Shown here one piece after another: positions 1 to 7,368 of a stretch of DNA of 36,351 bases. A program made the translations under genes and the position numbers. The stretch lies in NCBI GenBank assembly GCA_902793335.1, contig CADBCZ010000028.1, positions 1 through 36,351 of the forward strand, given 5' to 3'. Every line of letters begins with the position of its first letter. Position 1 is the first letter of the stretch. Below the pieces are notes generated by a model. It searched no databases. It worked only from the letters and a program-made list of their open reading frames with translations, and was not told where the DNA came from. This DNA is from an uncultured Lachnospiraceae bacterium (GTDB lineage Bacteria; Bacillota; Clostridia; Lachnospirales; Lachnospiraceae).

Positions 1-102
1 AAGCATTATAATGACATGAGTGCCTTACAATCAATCATCCACTCGACACTGCCATTTGGTTTGATCAAGATAAATATTCGGTTAATCCACTACAGATTAT
101 AA
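1..102 (+). CDS. Possible 3' end of an upstream gene (partial)
   Basis: Frame 1 is open from the window edge to a TAA at 100-102 and encodes about 33 residues, ending in IRLIHYRL. Codon choice looks like real coding sequence and the product has a hydrophobic/basic character, but I do not recognise the family. The last eight or so codons lie inside the 23-bp repeat that recurs inverted at 36329-36351. There the same frame (IRLIHYRL) is also open, running toward manC and stopping just inside it. This suggests the repeat may be the 3' end of a duplicated gene. The start lies outside the window. Confidence 0.35.
   Translation, partial: KHYNDMSALQSIIHSTLPFGLIKINIRLIHYRL
77..99 (+). repeat. 23-bp inverted repeat, left copy
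   Basis: The 23 bases beginning TTCGGTTAATCC and ending ACAGATTA are identical to the reverse complement of 36329-36351. The match stops at position 100 (T here, A in the other copy). Its outer limit cannot be set because the other copy ends at the window edge; position 76 is the next base to compare. It lies 20 bp before the start codon of the first gene of the plus-strand set. Confidence 0.9.
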
Positions 103-119
103 GATAAGTTGAGACATTT

Positions 120-464
120 ATGAATTATGTTATAAAAACACCCAGCGCTACAAAGCTGAAGAAAGAAATCATTGATTGTGTTTCTAATAAAGTGGATGCC
201 AATGGCAAAGGTATAGCCACATGGCAATGTGTGGAAACAGACGCAAGCGAGAAAGTGTTGGTTCATACAACTAACCAGTGGGCAGAAAAAGGTTGCATGG
301 TCATCAAACACGACATAAGTCACAATGAACTTCAAGTCAGATTTCATTATTGGGACTCATGTTCTGAAAGAGATAATGCAGATGACAAGTATATGCTTGG
401 ACGTTTTACGGAATTCCTTCTGCTTCATTTCTCTTATTTCGTAGATAGAATTGTGATAGAATAA
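120..464 (+). CDS. Small hypothetical protein, head of plus-strand set
   Basis: A 114-residue protein that I do not recognise. It is predicted soluble, with no signal peptide or membrane segment: a basic N-terminal stretch (MNYVIKTPSATKLKKEI), a middle that reads as beta strands (about residues 33-80), and an aromatic-rich C-terminus (FTEFLLLHFSYF). The start at 120 is the first ATG after the inverted repeat and the upstream partial frame. A long minus-strand frame over the same bases (90-347) is a less likely coding choice. The gene is separated from the pyruvyltransferase by a 208-bp AT-rich gap, so it may be a stand-alone regulator-sized gene rather than an operon member. Function unknown. 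Confidence 0.6.
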   Translation: MNYVIKTPSATKLKKEIIDCVSNKVDANGKGIATWQCVETDASEKVLVHTTNQWAEKGCMVIKHDISHNELQVRFHYWDSCSERDNADDKYMLGRFTEFLLLHFSYFVDRIVIE

Positions 465-672
465 GACGTACAATGTTTAAGATGATTTTTTAATAACACA
501 AATTAATATTGTAAGTTCTTTTGCGTCATGTATTAAATAATTGTATCAGAAACAAAATACGCATATATGATTATAAGCACATTGTTTTGCTCTATACAAC
601 CATATGAAGATAGTGGATATATTCTCTAAGAGATAGTAGCATGTAAAAATTGTTAATATATACAGAATTGTT
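465..672. other. AT-rich gap before the polysaccharide genes
   Basis: This 208-bp gap is the only sizeable space at the 5' end of the plus-strand set, so it is the natural place for its main promoter. I searched for the Bacteroidota -7 consensus TAnnTTTG and found no exact match. No strong hairpin or ORF was seen either. A promoter here is inferred from position only. Confidence 0.3.
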
Positions 673-1800
673 ATGAAATATATAGGCCAAGTTAGCTATA
701 ATATCAATTGTAATTTTACTAATTATGGTTCAGCCTTACAATCATGGGCCTTGAGTAAGGCAATTGATAGAATAGGAAAAGATATCGGAGTGCAGTCTAA
801 ACTTATAGACTATTGTCCGAAAGTGCTGGAGGATTGTGATGTGCTTAATCCGTTCAAACGGATGTGGGACACTGACGAGGAATCTCGCCGTATGGTAGAG
901 TTAACAATGCCAGCTATAAAGGAGAACTATAAGAAATTTGAAGATTTCTATACCAATAGATTTCGTCGTACAAAGAAAAAGTATCATGATAGTGACTTCA
1001 ATGAAATTGTAAATGACGAGGGTATAGATGGCTTTGTGTGTGGTAGCGATACAATTTTCTGCTTTACTGAGTTTAAAGGCTTTGTAGAAGGCTATTATGC
1101 AAACTTTGACTGTATGAGGGGACGCAGTGTGGCTTATGCAGCAAGTTTTGGTGACCCTCACTTTAACGATGAAAAATATAATACGCTCAATGAAAGACTC
1201 AAAAACTTTAAGAGTATAGGCTTGCGAGAGAACTTGATGTTAGACTATGTAAAGAGCCATACAAGCATTCCTGTTCAGAGGGTGGTAGATCCTACATTAT
1301 TGCTGACATCCCAAGACTATGAAACGATTACCGCTGAAAGAATAGTCCCAGAAAAGTATCTCCTTCTATATTCCCGTCGCTATAATAAGAAAATGGAAGC
1401 CTTTGCAGAACAAATGGCAAAGGAAAAGGGATTGAAGATAATTGAGATAAGTCTTAGAGCCACAAATGCGGAAAAAGGACATATGATGATGTATGAAGCT
1501 GGTGTTGAGGAATTCCTTTCACTTATTAAGTATGCAGAATGCATTGTTACCAATTCTTTCCATGGAATCATTATGAGTGTTCAGTTCCGCAAGTTGTTCT
1601 ATGGATTCTCACGTGAGCAATGCGACAACAAGACACAGGAGCTCACTGAATTGATGGGGCTAAATAATAGAATGCTAGTATCAGACGATGAAGAATGCCC
1701 TAATACTATTGATTATGACAAGGTTCATGCTTTAATAGACGTTGTCAGGAAAGATTCTATAGCATTTCTAAGAAACGAACTTACGGTTTTATCTAAGTAA
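673..1800 (+). CDS. Polysaccharide pyruvyl transferase family protein
   Basis: A 375-residue protein of the polysaccharide pyruvyltransferase family (PF04230, CsaB/WcaK-like). Members transfer pyruvate from phosphoenolpyruvate to hydroxyls of a sugar, making an acidic ketal. Family marks visible are the N-terminal NYGSALQSWAL (about residues 17-27), VCGSDTIF (about 122-129), VAYAASFGDP in the middle, VDPTLLL, and the C-terminal TNSFHGIIMSVQFRK, which matches the family's conserved SxHG region. Length is normal. The protein is cytoplasmic and would act on lipid-linked repeat units. It is followed 11 bp later by the ThDP enzyme. The modified sugar cannot be told from sequence. Confidence 0.85.
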   Translation: MKYIGQVSYNINCNFTNYGSALQSWALSKAIDRIGKDIGVQSKLIDYCPKVLEDCDVLNPFKRMWDTDEESRRMVELTMPAIKENYKKFEDFYTNRFRRTKKKYHDSDFNEIVNDEGIDGFVCGSDTIFCFTEFKGFVEGYYANFDCMRGRSVAYAASFGDPHFNDEKYNTLNERLKNFKSIGLRENLMLDYVKSHTSIPVQRVVDPTLLLTSQDYETITAERIVPEKYLLLYSRRYNKKMEAFAEQMAKEKGLKIIEISLRATNAEKGHMMMYEAGVEEFLSLIKYAECIVTNSFHGIIMSVQFRKLFYGFSREQCDNKTQELTELMGLNNRMLVSDDEECPNTIDYDKVHALIDVVRKDSIAFLRNELTVLSK

Positions 1801-1811
1801 AAACAACCCAA

Positions 1812-3503
1812 ATGGAAAGACATTATACAAACGAACGAAACCATCAGATACTGATTTCATTGCTGAAAGCGCATAATATCAGTAAAGTAGTAGCATCGCC
1901 AGGTACAACAAATTCGGTTTTCATTGGCAGTATTCAACATGATCCGTATTTCACAATATATTCAAGTGTTGACGAACGCTCTGCTGCATATATGGCCTGT
2001 GGCCTGTCATATGAATCAGGAGAGCCGGTAATTATCAGTTGTACGGGAGCTACCGCAGCAAGAAATTATATGTCTGGTGCGACCGAAGCATATTATAGCA
2101 AAATGCCAATTCTTATCTTGACTTCATCGCAACCGAACAGAGCAATAGGACACTTAACGCCGCAGGTGACTGATAGAACATCTCCACCCAATGATGTCTG
2201 TAAAATCAGCATAGAGCTTCCTACGTGTAATGATAAGGCTGACGAGTGCTTCTGTGAGATACAGGCTAATAAAGCTCTGACAGAATTAAGGCGTCATGGA
2301 GGAGGCCCTGTTCATCTGAATCTGATTACGACCTACTCATATAATGAGAAAACTGCACTAACAGCAACGTCTTTCCCAGACGCACGTGTTATAAGAAGGG
2401 TTTCCCAAACAGATGTCTTTCCTGTAATAACAGGAACAAAGAATGCTATTTTTGTTGGTTCCCATAAGAAGTGGACACCAGAATTGACAGAAAGTGTAGA
2501 TAGGTTCTGTGAGACAAATAATGCGGTGGTTCTGTGTGATCATACTAGTAATTATAAAGGGAAGTATGGTATTCCCTTTGCATTAGTCATAAATCAAGCT
2601 TCTTTAAATAGAGCGAACACTCCTGCTTATACGGTAGATATTCTTATTCATATAGGGGAGGTTACAGGTGAAGAAGGTGCACCACGAATGATAAAAAGTA
2701 AGGAAACTTGGCGCGTATCAGAAGACGGGGAAATTAGAGATTATTTCAAAAATATGAGCCACGTCTTTGAAATGCCAGAAACACTGTTCTTTACACATTA
2801 TGCTAATAAAGAAAGTAAAGAGGCTTTGTATTATGATGAATGTATAAAAGTCTATAATGATTATGCTTGCCTTCGTAATAAAAGACTGGATGAAATGTCA
2901 TTCTCAAACACATGGATAGCTCAACGTATAGCCCCCCAGATTCCAGATGGCTCTACTGTGGTTTTGAGTATTCTTAACACTTTGCGTGTATGGAATTATG
3001 CAGAATTTAAACCTGCGGTAAACGTATATTGCCCTCTTGGTGGTTTTGGTATTGATGGAGCATCCTCTCTGACAGTAGGTGCTTCATTGGCAAATGCTAA
3101 TAAATTGTATTTCGGTATTACTGGAGATTTAGCTTTCTTCTATGACTTGAATTCTTTGGGAAACAGGCACATAGGAAGTAACTTGAGAATTTTACTAGTC
3201 AACAATGGATTGGGCTTTGAGTTTAAAAAGTGTTACGCAATGGCTTATCGCTTGCTTGAAGATGAAGTTGAACCATATGTTGCTGCGGCAGGTCACTTTG
3301 GAAAACAGTCCAGTGCTTTAGTCCGTCATTATGCAGAGGATCTGGGATTTGAATATTTAGCAGCATCAAATAAAGAAGAATTTGAAAAGGCATATCAGCG
3401 TTTCGTATCTCCCGAGATAACAGAGATGCCTATAGTGTTCGAGTGCTTTGTTTCTGCAGAAGAAGAATCTACGGCATTGAATGTTGTACAAAACAGAGAT
3501 TAG
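1812..3503 (+). CDS. MenD-like thiamine diphosphate-dependent enzyme
   Basis: A 563-residue protein with full Pyr-middle-PP architecture of ThDP enzymes. The activating glutamate is seen in DERSAAYMACGL (E55), a form typical of MenD. The PP-domain cofactor motif is GD (438-439) followed 24 residues later by NN (464-465). A GIDG stretch (about 413-416) also resembles MenD. The family performs decarboxylation of a 2-oxo acid with or without carboligation. In this polysaccharide locus a menaquinone role is unlikely. Next to a PhnW-like aminotransferase, a 2-oxo acid decarboxylase yielding an aldehyde that is then aminated is the simplest reading, analogous to phosphonopyruvate decarboxylase. It is much longer than typical Ppd proteins (about 380 residues), so the substrate is open. 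Gap to the next gene is 3 bp. Confidence 0.75.
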   Translation: MERHYTNERNHQILISLLKAHNISKVVASPGTTNSVFIGSIQHDPYFTIYSSVDERSAAYMACGLSYESGEPVIISCTGATAARNYMSGATEAYYSKMPILILTSSQPNRAIGHLTPQVTDRTSPPNDVCKISIELPTCNDKADECFCEIQANKALTELRRHGGGPVHLNLITTYSYNEKTALTATSFPDARVIRRVSQTDVFPVITGTKNAIFVGSHKKWTPELTESVDRFCETNNAVVLCDHTSNYKGKYGIPFALVINQASLNRANTPAYTVDILIHIGEVTGEEGAPRMIKSKETWRVSEDGEIRDYFKNMSHVFEMPETLFFTHYANKESKEALYYDECIKVYNDYACLRNKRLDEMSFSNTWIAQRIAPQIPDGSTVVLSILNTLRVWNYAEFKPAVNVYCPLGGFGIDGASSLTVGASLANANKLYFGITGDLAFFYDLNSLGNRHIGSNLRILLVNNGLGFEFKKCYAMAYRLLEDEVEPYVAAAGHFGKQSSALVRHYAEDLGFEYLAASNKEEFEKAYQRFVSPEITEMPIVFECFVSAEEESTALNVVQNRD

Positions 3504-3506
3504 CAG

Positions 3507-4218
3507 ATGAAAAAAATATTGGTTTTTGGCGGAACAGGGGCCATGGGAGTTTATTTAGTTGATATTCTCTCAAAGACAGGGTTATACGAGATTGATGTTA
3601 CTTCTCGTTCAAATCGTGAATCCACTCTTCCTTACCTAAAATACATCAAGGGAAATGCGCGTGATAATGATTTCATGAGGTCATATGGCTATGATGTGTC
3701 CTTGGCTATTTCTAAGTTAGTAGATAATCAAGATGCCTTTGGAAAGGTTATTCAGATTGCTTCAAGCGAAAATATGACTTGGAGGGAGATTCTCAAGTTG
3801 TATTTGGATATTCTAAAAGAGAAAAAGAATCTTACGCCCAGAATCTATTTGACTGACCACATGCAGGCTATAGATGAACTATATGAGGGGGGGATATAAT
3901 ACTATTTACGACAGAGTTTATAACCGTCATTTCAATAGTAGTCTTATTGAGACGTTAACACATAGCTGTGGCCGCGTTTTTAACAAAGATATGAGAAGTG
4001 GCCTTAGTGAATGTCTTTCTGATTTCTTGGATAACAACCGAGGCTTTTTGAGAATCGACTGGCAGTTTGAAGCATATCAAGATATATTAACGGGTGGAAT
4101 GGCTTCATCTGATGAATTTAGTTCTAAGGAGGAATATGAAACTTACCTTCTATATAGAAATACTCCGATTAATGAAATAGATGGATTAAATAGTGAATTA
4201 GAAGAAATTTACGTGTAA
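3507..4218 (+). pseudogene. Broken NAD-dependent epimerase/reductase (SDR)
   Basis: Two adjacent frames together resemble one extended-SDR protein. The first (3507-3899) starts MKKILVFGGTGAMG, an intact Rossmann dinucleotide-binding loop. The second continues as YNTIYDRVYNRHF and ends at 4218. Two lesions are apparent. First, around 3672-3692 the text jumps from an early strand (YIKGNARDNDFMR) to late-domain sequence (GYDVSLAISKL), so roughly the central half, including the SDR catalytic YxxxK, is missing; this rests on recalled family layout. Second, a run of seven G (3887-3893) shifts the frame: with six G the two parts would fuse as DELYEGGYNTIYD. Spacing to both neighbours (3 and 1 bp) is operon-like, so decay is probably recent. 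The G-tract lesion could be phase variation or a base-calling error; the core loss would not be rescued by it. Confidence 0.75.
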
Positions 4219-4219
4219 T

Positions 4220-5299
4220 ATGATAAACTTTACAGTAGGCCCTGTACAGTCTTCTGAAGCTGTACGAGCAATAGGTGCCGAGCAGGTGCCTTATTTTAGA
4301 ACCGCAGAGTTCTCTGAAACGATGTTTGAGAATGAGCAATTGGTGAAGAAGTTTGCAAATGCTACCGAAGATAGTAAGGTGGTATTTATGACATGTTCCG
4401 GAAGTGGTGGTATGGAAACTGCTATCATCAACTGCCTTAATAAGAACGATAAGGCGCTTGTTATTAATGGCGGTAGCTTTGGCGAGCGTTTTGTGGAGTT
4501 ACTTACTCTTCATGAGATACCTTTCACAGAAATCAAACTGGAGCATGGCAAAGCCCTGAAGCCAGAGCATCTTGCACCATATGAAGGGAAAGGTTATACA
4601 GCGTTCCTGATGCAGAAGCATGAAACATCAACTGGTGTTCACTATGACATCGATATGGTTTCTGATTTTTGCAAGCGTAATAATCTATTCTTGATAGTTG
4701 ATACCATCAGTACTTTCCTCTGTGATCCATTCGATATGACAGCAACAAATACCGGCATCATGATTACTGGCTCGCAGAAGGCTTTGGCATGTGCACCTGG
4801 TATTGCCGTTATGATTCTAGCTCCTTCTGCCTTGATGCGTGTAGAGGAAAATAAGTGCTGTTGCCAATATCTTGATTTAAAACTAGCACTTAAGAATATG
4901 GAGAGAGGCCAGACGCCATGGACTCCCGCTGTTGGTATTCTCCGTCAGATTAACGTTCGTCTGAAGGAAATAGAAGAGATGGGCGGCGCTGATGCTGAAA
5001 TTGCACGTTGTGCAGACCTGGCTAAATACTTCCGTGATAAGTTGGTGGAGTATGACCTGCCATTTGAGATAGTTTCAGAAAGCCTCTCTAATGCAGTAAC
5101 ACCACTTCATCCTACAACACGATCAGCCTACGAAATCTTCCTGAAGATTAAAGATGAGTATGGCATGTGGATCTGTCCTAATGGTGGTGATATGAAGGAT
5201 ACCATTTTCCGTGTTGGTCATATTGGTTATCTACAAAAGGAGGATTACGACCAATTGATTAATGCTTTCCTTGATTTAAGAAATAAGAAATTCATCTGA
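4220..5299 (+). CDS. PhnW-like class V aminotransferase
   Basis: A 359-residue PLP-dependent aminotransferase of the alanine-glyoxylate / 2-aminoethylphosphonate transaminase group (class V fold). Marks are the N-terminal FTVGPVQ, the GSG cofactor-phosphate loop (about 61-63), IVDTISTF with the PLP-ring aspartate D161, and the Schiff-base lysine K187 in [12 protein letters not shown]. The C-terminal FRVGHIGYL resembles the end of PhnW. It would aminate an aldehyde (or deaminate the reverse) using an amino-acid donor. It sits between the ThDP enzyme/SDR remnant and a cytidylyltransferase fusion, which points to making a small amine that becomes CDP-linked, such as 2-aminoethylphosphonate, phosphoethanolamine or a related aminoalkyl phosphate. 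The substrate is inferred only from context. Confidence 0.8.
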   Translation: MINFTVGPVQSSEAVRAIGAEQVPYFRTAEFSETMFENEQLVKKFANATEDSKVVFMTCSGSGGMETAIINCLNKNDKALVINGGSFGERFVELLTLHEIPFTEIKLEHGKALKPEHLAPYEGKGYTAFLMQKHETSTGVHYDIDMVSDFCKRNNLFLIVDTISTFLCDPFDMTATNTGIMITGSQKALACAPGIAVMILAPSALMRVEENKCCCQYLDLKLALKNMERGQTPWTPAVGILRQINVRLKEIEEMGGADAEIARCADLAKYFRDKLVEYDLPFEIVSESLSNAVTPLHPTTRSAYEIFLKIKDEYGMWICPNGGDMKDTIFRVGHIGYLQKEDYDQLINAFLDLRNKKFI

Positions 5300-5301
5300 T
5301 T

Positions 5302-6648
5302 ATGGTTAAGGTTATAACATATGGCACATATGATCTTCTGCATTATGGCCATATTAAACTTCTTGAACGCGCCAAATCTCTAGGTGATTACCTTATTGTT
5401 GGTGTAACAGCCGATGATTTTGACAAGTCTAGAGGCAAAATAAACGTGCAACAAACATTGATGGAACGTATTGAGGCAGTTCGTGCAACAGGTATTGCAG
5501 ATAAGATAATAGTTGAGGAGTATGAAGGCCAGAAGATTGATGATATCAAACGTTATAATGTTGACATTTTTACTGTAGGATCCGATTGGGCTGGGCATTT
5601 TGACTACTTGAAAGAGTATTGTAATGTCATTTATCTGGATCGTACTCAAGGTATATCAAGTTCCGAACTTCGTGCTGAAAAAAATGAGATAAAAATTGGA
5701 TTGGTAGGAGAACCAACCGTTGTTATGAGCAAATTTGTGTCGGAGTGTAACTATGTTAATGGGGTTAAAACAATAGGAATATGTACTACCAATCAGCAAG
5801 AACTTCCTGAAACTCTTCTTAAACTACCCTTGGTAACGAATGACTATTCTCTTTTGCTAAATCAAGTAGATGCTGTATATATTATTTCTCAACCAACAAA
5901 GCATTACAATCACATCAAACAAGCACTGAAATCGGGGAAACATGTACTTTGCGAATCGCCTGTTTGCTTAAAATTAGAAGAATGTAAGGAACTATTTTTA
6001 CTCGCCAAACAGAAAGGACTTATATTGACGGAAGCAATTAAGACTGCTTATTCAACGGCATACAATCGCATGATTCTGCTAAGTAAGGGAGGCAAAATAG
6101 GTGACATTATTTCAGTAGATGCAATATGCACCAGTCTTCGCCAAATAGATTATTCAAACCATATAGAACTGGAGAATACTTGGAATAGTTTGACGGCATG
6201 GGGCCCAACAGCATTACTTCCTTTATTCCAGATCTTAGGAACAGATTATAAACGAAAAGAAATTATCTCACGTGTAGGTAGTGAGGAATATAGTTATGAT
6301 GAATTTACAAAGATTACTTTTCTTTATCCTCATGCAGTTGCATCCATCAAGGTAGGTAAAGGAGTAAAGAGTGAAGGAGAATTGATTATCTCTGGCACAG
6401 AAGGATATATCTATGTGCCGGCTCCATGGTGGAAGACTGACTATTTTGAGATAAGATACGAAAGAAGTGAAGAAACTAAACGCTATTTCTATCAACTTGA
6501 TGGAGAGGGGATTAGAAATGAAATTGTGGCATTTGTGAAAGCCATACAAACAGGTCAGAATATTTCATATTTATCGCAAGATAAGTCGGAGGCCATTTCA
6601 AAAATAATGGAAGATTATTATAATAAAATTAATTATATAACAATATGA
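5302..6648 (+). CDS. Cytidylyltransferase fused to Gfo/Idh/MocA-like oxidoreductase
   Basis: A 448-residue two-domain protein. Residues 1 to about 128 form a TagD-like nucleotidyltransferase: GTYDLLHYGH (8-17) supplies the HxGH motif and RTQGISSSELR (114-124) the C-terminal nucleotide-binding motif. Such enzymes join CTP to an alcohol or alkyl phosphate, for example glycerol 3-phosphate. Residues about 130-448 look like an NAD(P)-dependent Gfo/Idh/MocA oxidoreductase. In that domain the usual EKP motif reads ESP (218-220), so the usual conserved lysine is replaced by serine, and the nucleotide-binding loop is atypical (GLVGEPT). The second domain may therefore be inactive or do different chemistry. 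It overlaps licD by 4 nt (ATGA), so translation is likely coupled. The product would be a CDP-activated group for the LicD-type transferase. Confidence 0.8.
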   Translation: MVKVITYGTYDLLHYGHIKLLERAKSLGDYLIVGVTADDFDKSRGKINVQQTLMERIEAVRATGIADKIIVEEYEGQKIDDIKRYNVDIFTVGSDWAGHFDYLKEYCNVIYLDRTQGISSSELRAEKNEIKIGLVGEPTVVMSKFVSECNYVNGVKTIGICTTNQQELPETLLKLPLVTNDYSLLLNQVDAVYIISQPTKHYNHIKQALKSGKHVLCESPVCLKLEECKELFLLAKQKGLILTEAIKTAYSTAYNRMILLSKGGKIGDIISVDAICTSLRQIDYSNHIELENTWNSLTAWGPTALLPLFQILGTDYKRKEIISRVGSEEYSYDEFTKITFLYPHAVASIKVGKGVKSEGELIISGTEGYIYVPAPWWKTDYFEIRYERSEETKRYFYQLDGEGIRNEIVAFVKAIQTGQNISYLSQDKSEAISKIMEDYYNKINYITI

Positions 6649-7364
6649 TTTTTAAGCATTTTTTAAAGAAGTATTTGTTTCAGGAAGGCAAACTTTTTTA
6701 TAAAATATTAAAGGAAGTGCGATTAAAAAATGACGCACACAAGCTAAAGAAATATGGTCATCATTTATTAAGAGCCTTGTTCGATGCTGCTCTTGAAAAT
6801 AACATACCAGTATGGCTTGAGTTTGGAACTTTGCTTGGCGCTTACAGAGAAAAGTCCTTTATAAAACATGATTTTGATATAGATTGCGGAATGTATGCAA
6901 ACGATTATTCTCTTGCTTTTGAAGATAATCTATTATCTAAAGGATTTATCAAAATTAGATCTTTTTATATGAAGGACTTAAAAACAAACTCAGAAATACT
7001 GACTGAAGTTACGTTTGATTACTATGGTCTTCTTGTTGATGTTTTTTTATATAGAATTGATGGTGAAGAAAGATATTCTTATGGATATAGAAATTACGAT
7101 GATTTAAGCTCTAGTATGAAAACATATAAAGTTATTATGTTTTATTATCCTAAAATCAAAGGGTTTTCTACTCTTCCAATTGATGATCATTTTTATCCTG
7201 TACCTGCAAATACAGTGGAAATGTTAAAGTGTTATTATGGTGATGAATATATGATGCCAATAAAAAACTATGTAACATCACTTGAAGATAAAAAGCATAA
7301 ATCACTCAATTATACTGAACATAGAGGGTATTTAAAAGGCTTCAGAAGTATTGCTGATAGATAA
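6645..7364 (+). CDS. LicD-family transferase
   Basis: A 239-residue LicD/fukutin-like protein. The nucleotidyltransferase-fold core is clear: EFGTLLGAYREKSF (59-72) then HDFDID (75-80), with a later acidic strand VDVFLY. LicD proteins move phosphocholine or similar phospho-groups from a CDP carrier to sugars. Here the donor would come from the cytidylyltransferase encoded just upstream, whose stop codon it overlaps. The N-terminus is basic and amphipathic (FKHFLKKYLFQEGKLFYKILK), possibly for membrane association; no transmembrane helix is evident. From this gene to about 12044 the DNA becomes visibly more A/T rich than the flanking genes. Confidence 0.8.
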   Translation: MIFKHFLKKYLFQEGKLFYKILKEVRLKNDAHKLKKYGHHLLRALFDAALENNIPVWLEFGTLLGAYREKSFIKHDFDIDCGMYANDYSLAFEDNLLSKGFIKIRSFYMKDLKTNSEILTEVTFDYYGLLVDVFLYRIDGEERYSYGYRNYDDLSSSMKTYKVIMFYYPKIKGFSTLPIDDHFYPVPANTVEMLKCYYGDEYMMPIKNYVTSLEDKKHKSLNYTEHRGYLKGFRSIADR

Positions 7365-7368
7365 ACAT

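Noticed and set aside
77-99. Invertible-promoter site of the Bacteroides fragilis capsule type
   Set aside because: The repeat copies lie 36 kb apart rather than around a short promoter segment, and no invertase gene or promoter consensus is seen between or inside them.
1812-3503. True MenD of menaquinone synthesis
   Set aside because: No other men genes nearby, and the neighbours are polysaccharide and aminotransferase genes; similarity is to the fold and cofactor motifs.
7351-7368. TTG start extending the first wzx by six codons
   Set aside because: It would overlap licD and adds residues with no family support; the ATG at 7369 gives the typical N-terminus.
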